A stretch of 64,000 bases of DNA from Syngnathus acus (taxonomy: Eukaryota > Chordata > Actinopteri > Syngnathiformes > Syngnathidae). Made by a program: the position numbers and the translations under genes. The stretch lies in NCBI RefSeq assembly GCF_901709675.1, contig NC_051095.1, forward strand, positions 16,974,456 to 17,038,455. The letters run 5' to 3'. Positions 1 through 13,530 of this stretch are shown in pieces. Below the pieces are notes generated by a model. It ran no database searches. It was not told where the DNA came from and saw only the letters and a list, made by a program, of their open reading frames with translations. Positions within the stretch are counted from its first letter, which is position 1. Each line of letters starts with the position of its first letter.

Positions 1-477
1 AACCGATATGATAAAGCTTGCTGCTGCCTGCGAGCTTTGGGCAACTAACGCGCACTTGTATCTTATACTGTTGCCCGTACCGCATGGCAAAAAAAGTCAC
101 ACGATGACTTGTATTAAAAGGCACCACTGTTCTTTGAGAATCAGTGGCTTATGCCAAAACTTGACAGTGAGAAAACTAGTAAAAACAAAAAAGAAAAGAA
201 AACGGGAGAAGATTAAAAGTTGTCTCACCCTAAAAATGGAAAAACTGGTAAAAAGGTATATAAAAACATACATCCTAAATTTACTGATGGAAAGGCAAAG
301 GTTTACTGAAAAAGGAATGTGTTTTTATTTGTCATGAAACTGTTAAGAATACGTAATTCAACAATATCATTAATGTTTAAGTTAAAAAAAGAAATAATCA
401 AACACTATATTTTCTACATAGCTGCAGTCTTACTAAAGCCTATTTTTTGAGTTGGTACCTATACCGCCCCCCCTCGA

Positions 478-484
478 CCCCCCC

Positions 485-515
<31 letters not shown>
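478..515. repeat. Poly-C plus CA microsatellite
   Basis: About 24 consecutive C are followed by seven CA units. Long C runs can form i-motif or G4 structures and are prone to sequencing-length error. Confidence 0.9.
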
Positions 516-3500
516 CCCTTCCTAAAAAAAAAAAAAGGAAAAGCAAAGCAAAATGCATAACAGTTTGAGATTCTGTGAGCTAAAATCTCAAGACTTGCTG
601 AGCGGTACGGAATCTATGTTGAAAGTGACTTGCTGGCATTTTCTGTATCAGGCAGCCTGCAGACATGACCCAATTTACAACAGGTAGCAAATAGGAATCA
701 TCTGGTTCAAATCAACCGCAGGAAGTAAACATGTTGAAGCATCCCTCAACAAAATGGACAGTTTAATAGACTCGGAACAGCTGCGGTAAGCAAAATGTCG
801 GCTATGCCGGTCCAAAGATTGACGAGATTAGGAGAAGAGTGTGTTGTTACTGTCAAGCCACCTGTGTCCATAATAATCAAAAAATAATAGCCAATCTGAG
901 ATCTTTACTGTTTGTATAAATAAGAACAAGTATGAATGTTATGAATTCACGTCAGAGCGATCCGTCCATCTATACCTCGGCCTGGTCGGCATTTGATTGC
1001 ATACATATAAATAAACAGGGATTTGATCTGATATCAATGCCTATTTTGCCACTTTATGTCTTTAATGATAAAGACACTTATAGATTGTCAATCAAAAGTA
1101 AGCGTTACTGTCTCTGTAAAGGCAGAACGTTCCATCAAACTCTTGCACTGGAAGACATACCTAAGGTGGAGGTCTGTTTCTGTATATTTACCTACAAAGT
1201 AGGAGGAGAATGGCTTCGGCTCATTATCTAAGCAGCTTACACACGCATGCACAAACACGTGGACACGCGTTTCTTCTTTCTATAGAAAAGAATTATACGT
1301 CAAGGAATTAACAGGCCATCAAAGTGATTTGTAACCCATCGTCAATGTTCCTGACTTCATCCTGAGCCTCCATCCATCTCTCTCCCCACTCCCTTATCTG
1401 GGAATTTGTCTTCAGGCATTCCAGCACTGCTAGCCTTATATTTTCGCCATCTCCACCTATAAATCTTGCCGCACGATGTTACTGTCGTTTGAAATCCGCG
1501 AGCCAATCTCACGTCTTAATCCATTTCTGTCGCGGTATCGTTACTCTGTGACAGGCCTGTGTCCATGTCGCTCCTCTTTAATAATCTGGTTGTTGAGAGG
1601 CGTTGGTGTGGAAGTGTGAACGGCAGATTTAAGGAAAGCAGCAGAAAATGGGACGAGGAGAGTGGGAAGACACGTGGAACATATGGAGGATGAGGAAAGT
1701 CTTTTTTTTTTGGCAAAAGAAGAAGCGCAAGAAGAAAGGAGGAGGAAAGAGGCCAGGAAAGCTTCCAGGGGGAGATTAGAGTGTGATGCAGGCGGGAAGA
1801 AAATGAAATGTATGAAAAGAGCCAGAATGAAGTCAAAATAGAGAGCAAGTGGGACATTGGATCTCTGGGGTAAGAGAATATACAGAATGAGGGAAAGTGG
1901 GAGAGTGAGAAATTTCAAGTTTAAAAGCGCTTTACACAGATTTATTAGTTTCTAAGCACCTCTCAGCTAACATGTGGAGCTAACAGTTGTACATGTTTCG
2001 CTTCCATCTGTGCACATATAATCAGTCACTCATCTGTCTCTGGCAGGAATATCAATATCCGCTCGGCTTCAAATGACTCCTTCCTCACGTCTCTATCTTT
2101 ATTAGGATGTGCTTCTTGCACCCATCATATTAAAAAGGGAATAATTAATGGCAGCTCCGCTATTGATCTTTCATCACACAAGAAAGGGTAGGGGGAGAAT
2201 GGCGAGGAGACAGACATGAAGGCGGTGAAAACTTATGTCTGAGCAGACGAGTGACTGCTATCTTTTCATTTAAAAAGCTTGCACTAAAGTCCAATCGGAA
2301 AAAAACGACACTCATGGTGCGGTTTTAATTATTGAGTATTATGAATAAATACAGCCCAAGCCACAGACGGCGATTGGAATTTGGAAATTGCTGAGTCTTT
2401 TGGGCTCACTATAACTGTAACATTTTCAGCTAAACTGTTTCTGTGGACTAATTCCATTCTGGTGCAGGGATTTGTATGAAAATCCTTCACATTACTGAGA
2501 AACGTAAATTTGTAGACACAGTATATGAGTTTTTATCATTTGAATCATATGATTAGCATGAAATGGAAATCATAAAGGGTGATGTGTAAGAGTGGAGCTT
2601 GTGATAGTAGTGAGTGTGTTATACAAGCTATATTATAGGACAAAGGAAATCCTCCTCCTCTTTATCATTACCCACCAGCTAAAAATCTGACAGCTATAAA
2701 AGGTTTGCCAACCCTCAGGTGCTTCCGGGGATTCCGGGGGACACGCAGCAGCTTGAGAAAACACAGAAAAATAAGTGGAGTGATGTTCCCCACTGGGAGG
2801 CTTGCTGTGCGCAAACTAATGTGGACTGCCAATTGGATAACACGGTTGTTGTTGTTGTTTTTAACCTCATAATAAGCTGAATGAGTGCAATTATACAACT
2901 TGCATCAGGATGAGGATTTGAATCTGCTCATCTTGGGTTGCTGTCTCCCTACTTCCCACTCCTTTATTTCTCCAGATAAGATGTTTCATTTACATGGCCT
3001 CTTTTGTCATATTGTCAGATTGGGCCTCTCGATAATTAGACGTGTCGCTGTGACCTTTCCTCCTGGCTCGGCATCTTCTTATCGATGACACGCTTGGAAC
3101 ACTATTCCACGAATGTGTCTCGCTCGATCTGTCTGGTTTCCATGAAATAGCTGTGAGTATAATACAGCGAGCATGAACGATAAAAGCACCCAGCACAGGT
3201 TCAGAACATCTCAATATATTTCTGTATGTATGTTTACGAAACTACACATTTGTTTTCTTCCATCATATTTTGTGGTGTTGGTGGAAAATTGACCATCATT
3301 GCTGGACTGCCCCTTTAAGTGTGGCTAAAAAATATTTCATTAAATTACTGGTACCCCTATTTGCTTGAAATCTTTCCACCCCTCAACTCGCAGAATTTTC
3401 AGCTGCTCTTTCCGTGAACGCATGCAATGACTCACTTCAACTGTCCTACTGGATTTGTTGGCAGTTCTCTAAATGTGCACACAGGTTTTAAGCAAACAAA

Positions 3501-3796
3501 AAAAAGTCGAAACTCATCTGCCTTTCTGTCATCAGCTCCAGTTGAACAAAGGAGCCTGAAGGAAAGCGCGGGCTCAGCTGTCTACAGAAATAAATCATGT
3601 GGAAAATGCTGTTGATTTAAACAGAGCAAAGATTTCTGTCTGAAAATGTTATGCAAACATGGAGTGGGTTGAGAATTGATTTTTTTCCCCCCCTTGTGAG
3701 TTCCATATTGCATTGGCGACGGATAAAAGATGAAATACTGACATTTTATCTCAAATAATTAAATCAAATCGATGCTTCCGAAAGCATGACACAATG

Positions 3797-3797
<1 letters not shown>

Positions 3798-3827
<30 letters not shown>

Positions 3828-3840
3828 CACACACACACAC
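3798..3840. repeat. CA microsatellite
   Basis: An almost pure CA dinucleotide tract with one interruption (GC). Confidence 0.95.
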
Positions 3841-5529
3841 AGTGCTGATGGGATTATCCAAAGAGACACGCTTCTAATGTTGTCATGCATCTACTAAAAC
3901 TCCTTTGCTGCCTTAATTGGTCCTTTTGGTGGACTTCTTTTGATGTTCAGGGATGAGAGAGAAGGGCGGATACTATAAAGCACCATTAACAATACATAAT
4001 TTCAACTCTTTAGCCCTGCAGCAGTCCAATACACTCCAACACTCACCCAAAATATGAGCCACAAAAACTGCACATGATTACGTTCAGGCTGAGGCTTCAA
4101 ACAGAAAGATCCTAGATTAGATCCTCTGCACTTGAGCCAGAGAGGAATCTGAGAGAATGAGACATGAAATAAACAGAGCCCAAAAGAAAATGGAATCATC
4201 AAAGATCAAGCCAAGAGCAGCTCAGGGTGGATAAATGCAAAACCTTGAAGGGAAGAGTCTCTTGTGAGTGTAAGCGAGACAAAGTGAGAGCATGAAAAAT
4301 CCACTTGACAGACAGATGGAAACAAGAGACGATGGTTACGAAAAAAGGAACAAACGGGGCAGGGGGCGAAGGTGTCGACTAGCGGCAGATTTTATTGTTT
4401 ACAGCACAGCTACGTGTGGAGAAATGTGTTTGTGTGTGCTGACATGGCTTGCGCTGGCACCAAATTGTCACCGAGCTCATCAGTATGCAATACAACACAA
4501 CTATGGATTTCAAAATTTACAGTTATGTTATTTCCCCACAGAAACCTCACACTATATAACTGATATGTTAATCTGAGGTTATCACCATGGTCAGTTAATA
4601 AACCACAAAAGAACAAGGCTAAAACCTTTATGACACATGCAGTGGCGATTGTACTTTGCTTTTCAAAAGCATTATTTTTTACATAAATTTGTATCTGTTT
4701 ATACTAATGCAAATTTTGTTTAATTTGATTAGAATACAGGTTCCCTACGGCAAGTGTCATCTTTCTGGGTTTTGGGGGAGATGATGCGTCCGCACGCCTT
4801 TTCTGTGATGAGTTAACAGCCAGCAGCATAACAAGAATTTTGTCAAAAATCGCCCCCAAAAAAAAACACTGAGAAAAGCAAAACTGACCAAGGCTAATGA
4901 AAGGCAATGCCCACATTGGAAACCCTGGTTGACACCATGGCATCTATAAATCAGTGCAGTGAGTTCAAAGAGCATTCAAACTTTGTCATTAGCAACTTTG
5001 CTTTTTTGCTCCTCGACTGCCCCTTCTGGGGAGAAGCGTGACCTAATTTAAAGCCACTGCTTTAATCCTAAAAAGCTAAAATTAAATGAAACAAAATGAA
5101 AATAAAAATAAAATGTGTTTTTACTCATACAGGTGAAATCAGACTGATTGAAAGAGGGATGGGCAACTTAGGTGATTGATTTCTCATCAGTGCTTCCCAA
5201 CCACACAAATGGTGATAATGCCATTTTAAATAAGGACAAAATTTGTGTACGGTGGTATGTCTTTTTTTTTTTATTGAATGAATGTGCAGAACTGATAGAT
5301 TTTATGCTGAACTGTAACTATTAAAGATCCACTCTCGGCAAACAAAAATATAACCACCTACTGTGATTTTGGAACATATACGTATTTCTATTTATAATCA
5401 TAGTCTAGCTGTCTGCCACCTAGCGGTGAAAACTGTTATTACAATTTAAAAGGGCTCGTCCGAGAGTGCCCCATTGCTCCTCCAGTTGTACATTCCCGGT
5501 TACTTTACGTGTACACTCATTTATTATAC

Positions 5530-6165
5530 ACCCATCTATTTTCCTTTTTAGTCTTGCAAGAGGGCTAGAGCCTATCACAGATTATTTAGGCAAGAGGCAA
5601 GTTACACCCCGGACTGGTTACCAGGCAACCACAGGGCACTTACACTACCGTTCAAAGGTTTGGGGTCACAAAATTGTTTGGGTGACCCCAAACTTTTGAA
5701 CGGTAGTGTAAATATTATTATAATAAAATATTATGAATTAAATATTATAAATTATATCTTATATTTGTATAAGATTATATATCATCTATGAATATAAGTA
5801 TACATATATATTAGAAGATTTTTTACACAGAAGATTATATATATAATCTATAAATAATTATCTAAATAAATATATACACTACCGTTCAAAAGTTTGGGGT
5901 CACCCAAACAATTTTGTGACCCCAAACCTTTGAACGGTAGTGTATACCGTAGATAAACAAGCTTCCAGACTCACACTCACATCTATGGGCTATTTAGAAC
6001 CTTCAGTTAACCTATCATGCATATTTTGGGATGTGGGAGGAAGCTATAGCACCTGGAAAAACCCACACACACACGCACAGGGGAATTTGTAAACTCAATA
6101 TCCGAACCCAGAGACTTTCGACTGTGAGACAAAGCATGCTAATTCACCGCCGTGCCAGTAAGAAT
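5530..6165. repeat. Teleost interspersed repeat interrupted by a foldback element
   Basis: The parts at 5530-5640 and 5945-6165 read as one diverged copy of a repeat that is very common in fish genomes. It contains phrases such as GCCTATCACAG, ACACCCCGGACTGG, GGGATGTGGGAGGAAGC and GACTGTGAGACAAAGC. The inverted-repeat element at 5641-5944 interrupts it. Related fragments occur near 28.8-29.1 and 58.64-58.9 kb. I recognise the family from its general wording but do not assign a database name. Confidence 0.6.
5641..5944. mobile_element. Tc1/mariner-like foldback MITE with perfect 70-bp inverted ends
   Basis: Bases 5641-5710 equal the exact reverse complement of 5875-5944. Each 70-bp arm is itself a near-palindrome, built from the Tc1-like end CACTACCGTTCAAA facing its own complement. 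The core of about 164 bp is very AT-rich. TA dinucleotides sit at both outer edges, as expected for Tc1/mariner target duplications. There is no transposase frame, so the element is non-autonomous. Confidence 0.85.
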
Positions 6166-7644
6166 AAATGGTTTATTAAACTCACAATGCATCTCAACAT
6201 GAGTAAAGTGATGTCATTCCATTGGGTTTTAGAGCAATGCAGATCATGCGAGTACACACATGTGTCACAATTATTATTCTTAACGCCCAGAAATAAGTTT
6301 AAAAGTTTCCTTTTGGGTCTATCCCAGCTGGTTGTTGGGTTCTGATCAAGAAGGGTCCAGGCATGCAAAATGAGTGTTGGCCTCCTTTTTTTGTAACAGC
6401 GCAGCAGATGGTGAAACACACACATACACACAGATATATACACACACACACAGCCCCCGAGAAACAACCTTCCTCTCTCAACTTTTCTCCATTTTTGCCT
6501 CCTTGACTCATCCATTGCCTTGATCCAGCACACAGTGGCAACTTCAAAGTACGTGCTGTTTGGAGGTTGACAGAGCCAGTGGAGAGATTCCCCGCAAATG
6601 CACACACACACACCCAAAATACATCTCTATTTTACTTTGCAAGCATGAGTGCAGCACGGAAAAACACGGCCCACTTTCCGTCCAACGGCTGTGTTGCTTC
6701 ATTTATCTTCTTGTGGCTCTCGCTTATTTTTTTTTCAGAGAGAAAACATCCACCTTGAAAATGAGCCTCGAGTGGCTCATTCGACAGCCATCTGAAGCAT
6801 CTGCTGAGAGCTGTTGCCATGCAATGAAATGAGGCGCAGGATGGAAATTAAAATAAACAACCCACGCAGGAAGCTAGTATACATGCCTGTATTTCACTCA
6901 AGCGTTTATAAGGTCTATAAAAGTGTCTATCCCCCCTTCTGTCTCACATTGTGTGCATGTCCACTGTTTGACAGTCACAACAGTAAATATGGATCACATG
7001 AAAAGAAATCTCATAAGGGACTTCCATAACATTCACAGCCTGTCACACAGGCGCGTGTTCCTGAACTGCATTTTAGGATACGCTTGATGAAACATGAAGT
7101 GCCAAGTGACAAACATGAGGTTCAAGGTCAACAAATGCCAGCCGATCACGTGCGCATTCACAGCACACCAACTAAAACTGCCACGCTTCTTAAATATTTT
7201 CACATCATCAGAGTATGAAGTCACCGCACTGAAATGTAGCAAGAGCCACTGCCAGTTTTCACTTGTCAAACAGAAGCAAAGGCGACAGGAAACAGGTTGG
7301 CTTGGAGAGCAGACGGAAGTAAATACTATCACCTTTTATAGACATGCCCAATGGCACGGCTCTTCCACTTCACACACATACACTGAAAAACACACAAGCG
7401 CAGACTCCCAAATCCACAGTTCAAACAGAGGACAGATGGTCTCATGAGGGGTTCGTCATAAACCAATAATAAATGACTATTTTATGCCAACTTTAGTCAT
7501 TCCCCATAATGCACCGCTTGTGCAAAATGCATGAGCACAAAGACACGTAACAACTTTAAGCATACAGCCACAAAGACACAACCTGGCACGTTTAATACAA
7601 ACACAAGCTCGATGGGACATTGAAATCTTCCAATCGAATCTTAC
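6166..7644. other. Noncoding DNA, no feature recognised
   Basis: There are only short CA tracts (for example 6420-6460 and 6600-6614) and chance open frames. No exon with splice borders was found. Confidence 0.5.
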
Positions 7645-7702
7645 CTCTGTGGTAGCTGACTTGCTTGGACTGCATGGAGAAGGTCCCCATCACAAGACCC
7701 AT
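7645..7702 (-). CDS. KChIP alternative first coding exon (MGLVMGTFS type)
   Basis: On the minus strand, an ATG at 7702 opens 19 codons beginning MGLVMGTFSMQSKQVSYHR. It runs to a good GTAAG donor after one extra base (phase 1). The reading resembles the MGAVMGTFS-type N-terminus of Kv-channel-interacting protein 1. In this family, alternative first exons are spliced to shared EF-hand exons that bind and modulate Kv4 potassium channels; the Gly-2 start is a possible myristoylation site. No EF-hand exon follows in the window, so the rest would lie beyond the left edge. Which paralogue (kcnip1 or kcnip4) is unresolved: sequence leans to KCNIP1, while human synteny on 4p leans to KCNIP4. Confidence 0.65.
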
Positions 7703-10700
7703 GGTGACAGCTGGTCACAGAGAGGTTGCGCTGTGTGTGTGTGCAAGAGTGTGTGTTTGTGTGTCTGTAATCAAAGCGTGAATCTACAGTGGATGTGTGC
7801 GCTCTAATTAAGTTAGTCCATTAGCCAGCTGCATGTGTGTAAGTACAGCTATCACTTCTCATACCGCCTCCTCGCACCCACACAGCTTGGGATCTTCCGC
7901 TCCGGGCTCCGGGCGTGTGTGTGCATATGAGAGTTTGTGTGAGTAAGATGGTCAAATATATGGGAGGCGCACACGCACATGCACTCTGAAGCCACCTTTG
8001 TCTATGCTGTGACTGAAGCTGCCTCTTTTACATGCCCCTCTCACTCGCTTTCCCTCTCTCTCTCTGTCATTCATCTTCAATTCCTCAGTGCCTCTTTCTG
8101 TATCTTCCCCTCCCCGTCTGCGGTTCGCTCTCCTATTGCTCTCAGTCGCTCTGTCTGGTGAAAAACGAAGCATTGCACACTGTTGCACAGACATGGTGGG
8201 GGACTAGTCGAAAGGTGTGTGCGCGTGCTTTTTAAATAAGAGGAAGGCAGAAAGGAGCATTCACATGTTAAATGTGCCAAAAATGGAGATAATAAGGTGG
8301 CAGAGTTTTGGAATTACAAAAGGGACCAGCAGCTCATCTGTAAGGACTTGGGAAGGGTCAAGGTTTGAATGACTGCACAGGAAGCAAAGAGGTGGAATGG
8401 GGGATCAAGTTATTCAACTAAAATTGCTCCTTTGTAGATGGTAACAAAGCAAGGATGACGTGGATGCACCTGGTTGACCAGACAATCTCTTCTCTGCTGA
8501 AAGCAATGTCACTGTCCAACAAGTATTTTGCTCATAAAATCACACAAAACTGTAAAATCTCATGTAGTTGAGGAAATAGGACACCTTTGGTGGACCTTTC
8601 ACCACGATGAAGAAACAAACCTTGTATGCACAAGGAAGCAATATCCCCACTCTAAAGAAAAACTAACACTGGGACGCAGCCCACAATCAAACTCAATCAC
8701 GTACGTGGCTGTCGTTAAAAATGCAATTCAGGTAGGGGTCATCAAGGCCAGTAATGGAGCCATAACGTCCCGGGGCCATATATGAGACGTTATTGGCTGC
8801 AGCTGCTGCTGGCCATCTACATGCAAATGAGAAAAAGGCATGCAGGAAAACAAGGAGATAAACAAGTGAAAGCCTTCATATCGACAGCCATTTGCAGCAG
8901 GTCATTGCAAACGCACACTTTTTTTCATTCACTTTGCTACTTTTCTGCACTCTTGCAGAGACTCAGATAAACAGATTCAATTCCAAATATAAGCTGAAGA
9001 ATTGAGATAAGGAAACTTGTGTAGCAGTCATTGCAGGCTGATCCCTTTCACCAGACTCCTTCTTGTAGCATTTATTTTATACTGTACTAAAACCTTACTT
9101 GGGATATCCAAATCATTGTAATCTGAGAGTCACTGAAGATTGCAAACACGTCAAAGCTTCTCCTCTGAAGTCCTCCGTACAGACACCAAGAAGTGGATGA
9201 AAGTCACATCGACAAGTCTCAAGCAAGTACATACCAGAATCCGTACTAACATGCACAATCACATCCTTCTTTAATGGTCCCAAACTTGTCTCTCTCGCTT
9301 TGTTTTATTCTCATAAATGCATAACCGACATGATTCATAGTTAATGTTTGAGCAGGTATCAATTCGCTCATGTGTGAAGTTATGCTTCAAAGTTGGTACT
9401 ATACATACATCTGAAGTTAAATGCCGTTGTTGCTAAAAATGCATATGTTCAAATATAAGGCATGTCAATCAAAACTAGGTCAAGCAAAGTCTCATGAATA
9501 CCAAATTAAAGTCAAATCCAATTTTCCTTAGGTTTTAGCCAAGAAAGTCCAAAATCCTAAATTTGACTTCAATCTAATTTGAGTATAATCTCATGTGACT
9601 CAAATCTTGCACATCCACAGTTGAGTTCAACGGAAAGTTCTGATGGCCTGGGGTTTCATTAGGGTGAGCGAGAGATCACAGTTGCTTTATGAAGAGAAAA
9701 CTTATTCATCTTCTGACATGCTGAATCAATAATTTCATGCTATCCACCAGCACGGACGAACGACGGAAATGTTTTGTGACAGTCGGATGAGGCATGTCTA
9801 GAGGTGGTGAAATAGTAAAAGTGAATATACACTATCCATTTTGATAACTTGGTGCAACCAAAGAAAGTTTTATTAAATTTCAGTGTTCATGCTGAGAAGA
9901 AAAGAACTAGCAAGCAGTTTTTTCTGCCATCCAAACAAAATGTTCCCATCATTTTTGATAACATTACTGTGAACAGCCTTTTTTTTCAGACTAAACAATG
10001 ATTTTTAACGACAGAAGCAACATTTTGTCACAAACCATAGTTGGAGCCGACAACAATTCTATAGTAAGGCCACAGATGGGGTATAGCTTGCTTTTCCAAA
10101 TCTGTTGCTTCGTCAGTGTCAATGCTTCCTGGTTTAATTTAAAATCTCAACCACAATCCACTTTAGCTTTCTTGATTTACTGCACATCTTTTCTACGTTG
10201 AGTGAAGTTTTTGCTTTTGCACTTTCATCATATTTACAACACAATAAACTTTAAATGTAGGAGAACATGTGAGAGTGTGGTAGGTGGATGACTAGAGGGG
10301 GAAATGCAGAGAGAAGGCAGTGAATAATAAATATGTCTGCTTAGTTGCTGCCAAATTCTATCAAACGAAGGTGGGGATGTAATCAGTCATATTGATGAGC
10401 ACATAGAGGTGAGGAGAGTAATGATGGGAGGGGTGAGACAAGGAAGGCATGGGGGGGCAAATTGAAGGTGGGGGATGAGTGGAGAGAATGGAGGGGAAAG
10501 ATAAAAAGAAGGAGATGAAGATGGAGAACATCCAGAGACAAGAACAAGAATCTGCTGTGTCGTCTGAGTCATCATATAACCAACAGATTGATTCGTTGAC
10601 GGAGGAGGGGGCGAGCTTAGTGATCCTGACACGACTCAGGAAGAAGGTGACTCGGAGACCTGCCAAGTCTTTCTGCAAAGAATCCATCTCATGTCTCCTG

Positions 10701-11764
10701 CACAAGCTCCCAGTAGAGAGACCGCAATCAATGTAAAAATGTAAGCTCAAAGTCAAATTCCCGCCTTAGGAGACAATTTACGTAAGTCTTTGTATTATTA
10801 TTATTATTATTATTTGACTGTACTTTAGGGTTGGGAATTATTAGTAAAAAATAAAATTTAATTAAGGAAAATATCTGCATTCACCGTGATCAACTAAAAC
10901 AAGGGGCATGCAAGCAGCCTTGTAACGGGTTCCAACATTATTAAATTGATTGAGGGGCTCCATCGCTAACAACGCCCCATTCGTCGCATCAAGGCTACAG
11001 CTGCTGTCTCTTTGTCCGGCAATGAATCCTCACGCAGATTAACTTTCTACATACTTTATGCCACCTGTCAGGGAAATGGAAAAAGAAAAAAAATAACTCA
11101 ATTTCATGCGCACCATCAAGTATCGCCATAAAAGAGTGAGTGTAGAAGGTGATTTAAGGTCATTTTGCTGAGAGTACAACAACATAACTAGCAAAAAAGG
11201 AAGAAGTTGAACCTGTTACAGACGAATATTTTCGTGACACTTTGTTTCCTGCTCGCAATGGTTTAAACACAGCATCACCTTGCTTGTGTTATTCCTGCAG
11301 TCCCGCTGTTTGTCTGAACAAATGCTCAATTTAGTTAAGGTGGCACAAAGTCATTATCCTTCCAGGTGAAGTATTGTGTTGTGTTCTGTGGAGCGAATAT
11401 AAACACCGCCATTGACTGGTGGCCGTGTCGCTTGCTGAGTGATGGAGGTGATAATCACTGCATGGATGGGAAGCCATCCAGCCTGAACTTCAGGAACGAG
11501 TTCACGCTTTCTCCTCACCAGTGGGGCAATTCAGTGCACTAGTAAAACAAGAATGAAACACATTGTCAAACTATTCTTTTTTTTTTTTAATTTACTAGTA
11601 AACAAATGTTGTGCACAGGTAATACTAATACAAAAACACACACTGCTTCAAAATAACTACATGAGTTTTGCATTCACGCTATCAAACACTGTCGGAATTA
11701 TTGAAATCTTGCAAACCGAGAAAGCCTCTACATCTCTTGAATGCAATTCAATTCAGGCGACAAG

Positions 11765-11842
11765 CTGGAACCACAGGCTGGGCCACTCGGGGGTTGGTTC
11801 TGGGCCGCATGTGGCCCGTGGGCCGCTAATTGAATAGCCCTA
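11765..11842. repeat. Transposon end-like fragment
   Basis: The phrase GGCCGCATGTGGCCCGTGGG followed by CTAATTGAATAGCCCT resembles the terminal part of DNA-transposon-derived repeats common in fish. Only this end is recognisable. Confidence 0.35.
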
Positions 11843-12513
11843 ATCTAAGGCTTTCCTACAAGTTGTGCTGGCATTACACAGATGTTTATTGGTGCACAGT
11901 TTTGCCTCACTGGTAACTAGTTGTACTAGTTTACACGCATCTTGATTCCTCAGTGACTTTTCTGAATGCATTATTGCGCGTTAGGATTTAACATGAGCAT
12001 GAGGCTGTTAAGTGATACGACAGCATTCCTAAACCAAGCACACGCCAGTAGATGTACACGTATACATACTAATAGCCACAAAAAAGCACCAACACACATT
12101 AGCAATGCAACACACAGTTTAAATCCTCTCATTTGTCTTTGTTTGCCTCCGCATGCTCATTTACACACATCCGTCACACTTTCCCTTCTTAGCGGAATAC
12201 GAAAAGTGCAATTCAGTCCCACAGGACTGTGGGGGGCGCAAAGAGAATAAATGATGAAGAAAGACGCTGATGAATATTTGATGTGGCACTTATGAGACAC
12301 ACGTCTTGTCAGTTAGACCCACAAGTCCGCGCCGTCGGCCGCGATCCTGTTATCGTCCAGGCAGTGACTCGTCGGCTCCGGCTTATTCCATGAAAAAGCC
12401 CTTTGATGACTTTCAGGATAGGATATCTCGATCATGGACCGGTTTTTAATCACGTCTCAAGAACCTCCATGAGTGTTTACACTGCTTTCCAACAGATAAG
12501 GGTGAACTGTTTT

Positions 12514-12592
12514 GTGTGTGTGTGTGCGTGTGTGCGTGCGTGCGTGCGTGCGTGCGCGCGCGCGCGCGCGCGAGCGAGCGAGCGAGCGAGCG

Positions 12593-12628
<36 letters not shown>
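12514..12628. repeat. Graded GT / GCGT / GC / GAGC / GA microsatellite
   Basis: In one 115-bp block the unit changes in order: GT, then GCGT, then pure GC, then GAGC, then GA. The first half strictly alternates purine and pyrimidine. Confidence 0.95.
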
Positions 12629-12632
<4 letters not shown>

Positions 12633-13147
12633 CTTTGAGAGTCCACCAATCTGATTCAAATGATGAGGCTCATTATCCAACTTCTGCATAACTTGTTGAT
12701 AAAATGATCAATTGGAATTCGCAGCCCTTGTACTAGAATGACAAAATGATTTCAAGGACATTCTGAAGCCACCTGCAGACAAAAATGATGCATTTCTGTA
12801 CAAAAAATAAGTGTCGAGACAGACCGGAGGACGGAAGAAGAGTTTTCTCAGATGGGAGAACAGGCTGGAAGTTGACACACTCAGGGCTGAAAGGTTTTGG
12901 GGAGAGAAATGAGGAGTGTGACAGACACTAAAAAGCCGAGGAGGTGTTGATGGGGATTAGGTCTAATTGGTGCCTGCAGCTTGATGAAACCATGAGCAAA
13001 GTTAAGGAAAAAAATACCCTCCATGCTCTAAAGCCAACTTAAGTGGTTTCTGCTGCAATATGGTGTTTTCTGGTTTTGACGGCTCTTATAAAAAGGGGGG
13101 GCCAAGTAATATAGTGGAGGTCATCTCTGGAACAGAATCAATTGGAG

Positions 13148-13530
13148 GTCAAAGTCAAAGTCTGCTTCATTGTCAATTTCTTCACATGCCAAGACACACA
13201 AGAGATCGAAATTACGTTCCCACTATCCCACGGTGACAAGACATGGTACACAATATACATACAAGTAAACAACACAAAAAAATAAAAACAAGAAGGCACA
13301 AACAATGAATAAATAAGAGTGATGAATAAATAATAAATAAACAAATAACAATAAATAAGAGGAGCAAAAATGGAGCAAGTGTGCATACAGCAGACAGTCA
13401 GAATAGAGCGCAAAAGTACAGGACGCTACGCAGAAGGGGGGAGAGAGTTCAGGATCCTAACAGCCTGGAGTATGAAGCTGTTGGTGAGTCTGGTGGTGCG
13501 GGAGCGCAGGCTCCTCTTCCCAGAGGTATG
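13148..13530 (-). mobile_element. 5'-truncated LINE 3' fragment
   Basis: The minus strand carries the 3' part of a non-LTR element. Bases 13425-13530 resemble its coding end (GGAGTATGAAGCTGTTGGTG, then GGGAGCGCAGGCTCCTCTTC). The stretch near 13148-13230 looks like its 3' UTR, with a short AGTCAA repeat at the terminus. The reading frame is short and decayed. The family is uncertain (L2/CR1/Rex-like). Confidence 0.5.

Larger units (their letters stand above)
1..5529. other. Noncoding DNA, probably kcnip intron
   Basis: I see no convincing exon on either strand. The stretch holds simple repeats: a run of about 24 C followed by CA repeats near 478-515, and a CA tract at about 3798-3840. The plus strand is purine-rich around 1620-1860. 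If the kcnip exons to the right belong to a gene whose shared exons lie off the left edge, this stretch is intron; that is inference. Confidence 0.5.

Noticed and set aside
1541-1918. Minus-strand open frames of 113-125 codons
   Set aside because: They come from a purine-rich plus-strand stretch that lacks stops by composition; no domain or splice context.
12403-12689. Open frames rich in Arg/Ala/Cys or Ser/Leu/His on both strands
   Set aside because: They are translations of the microsatellite.
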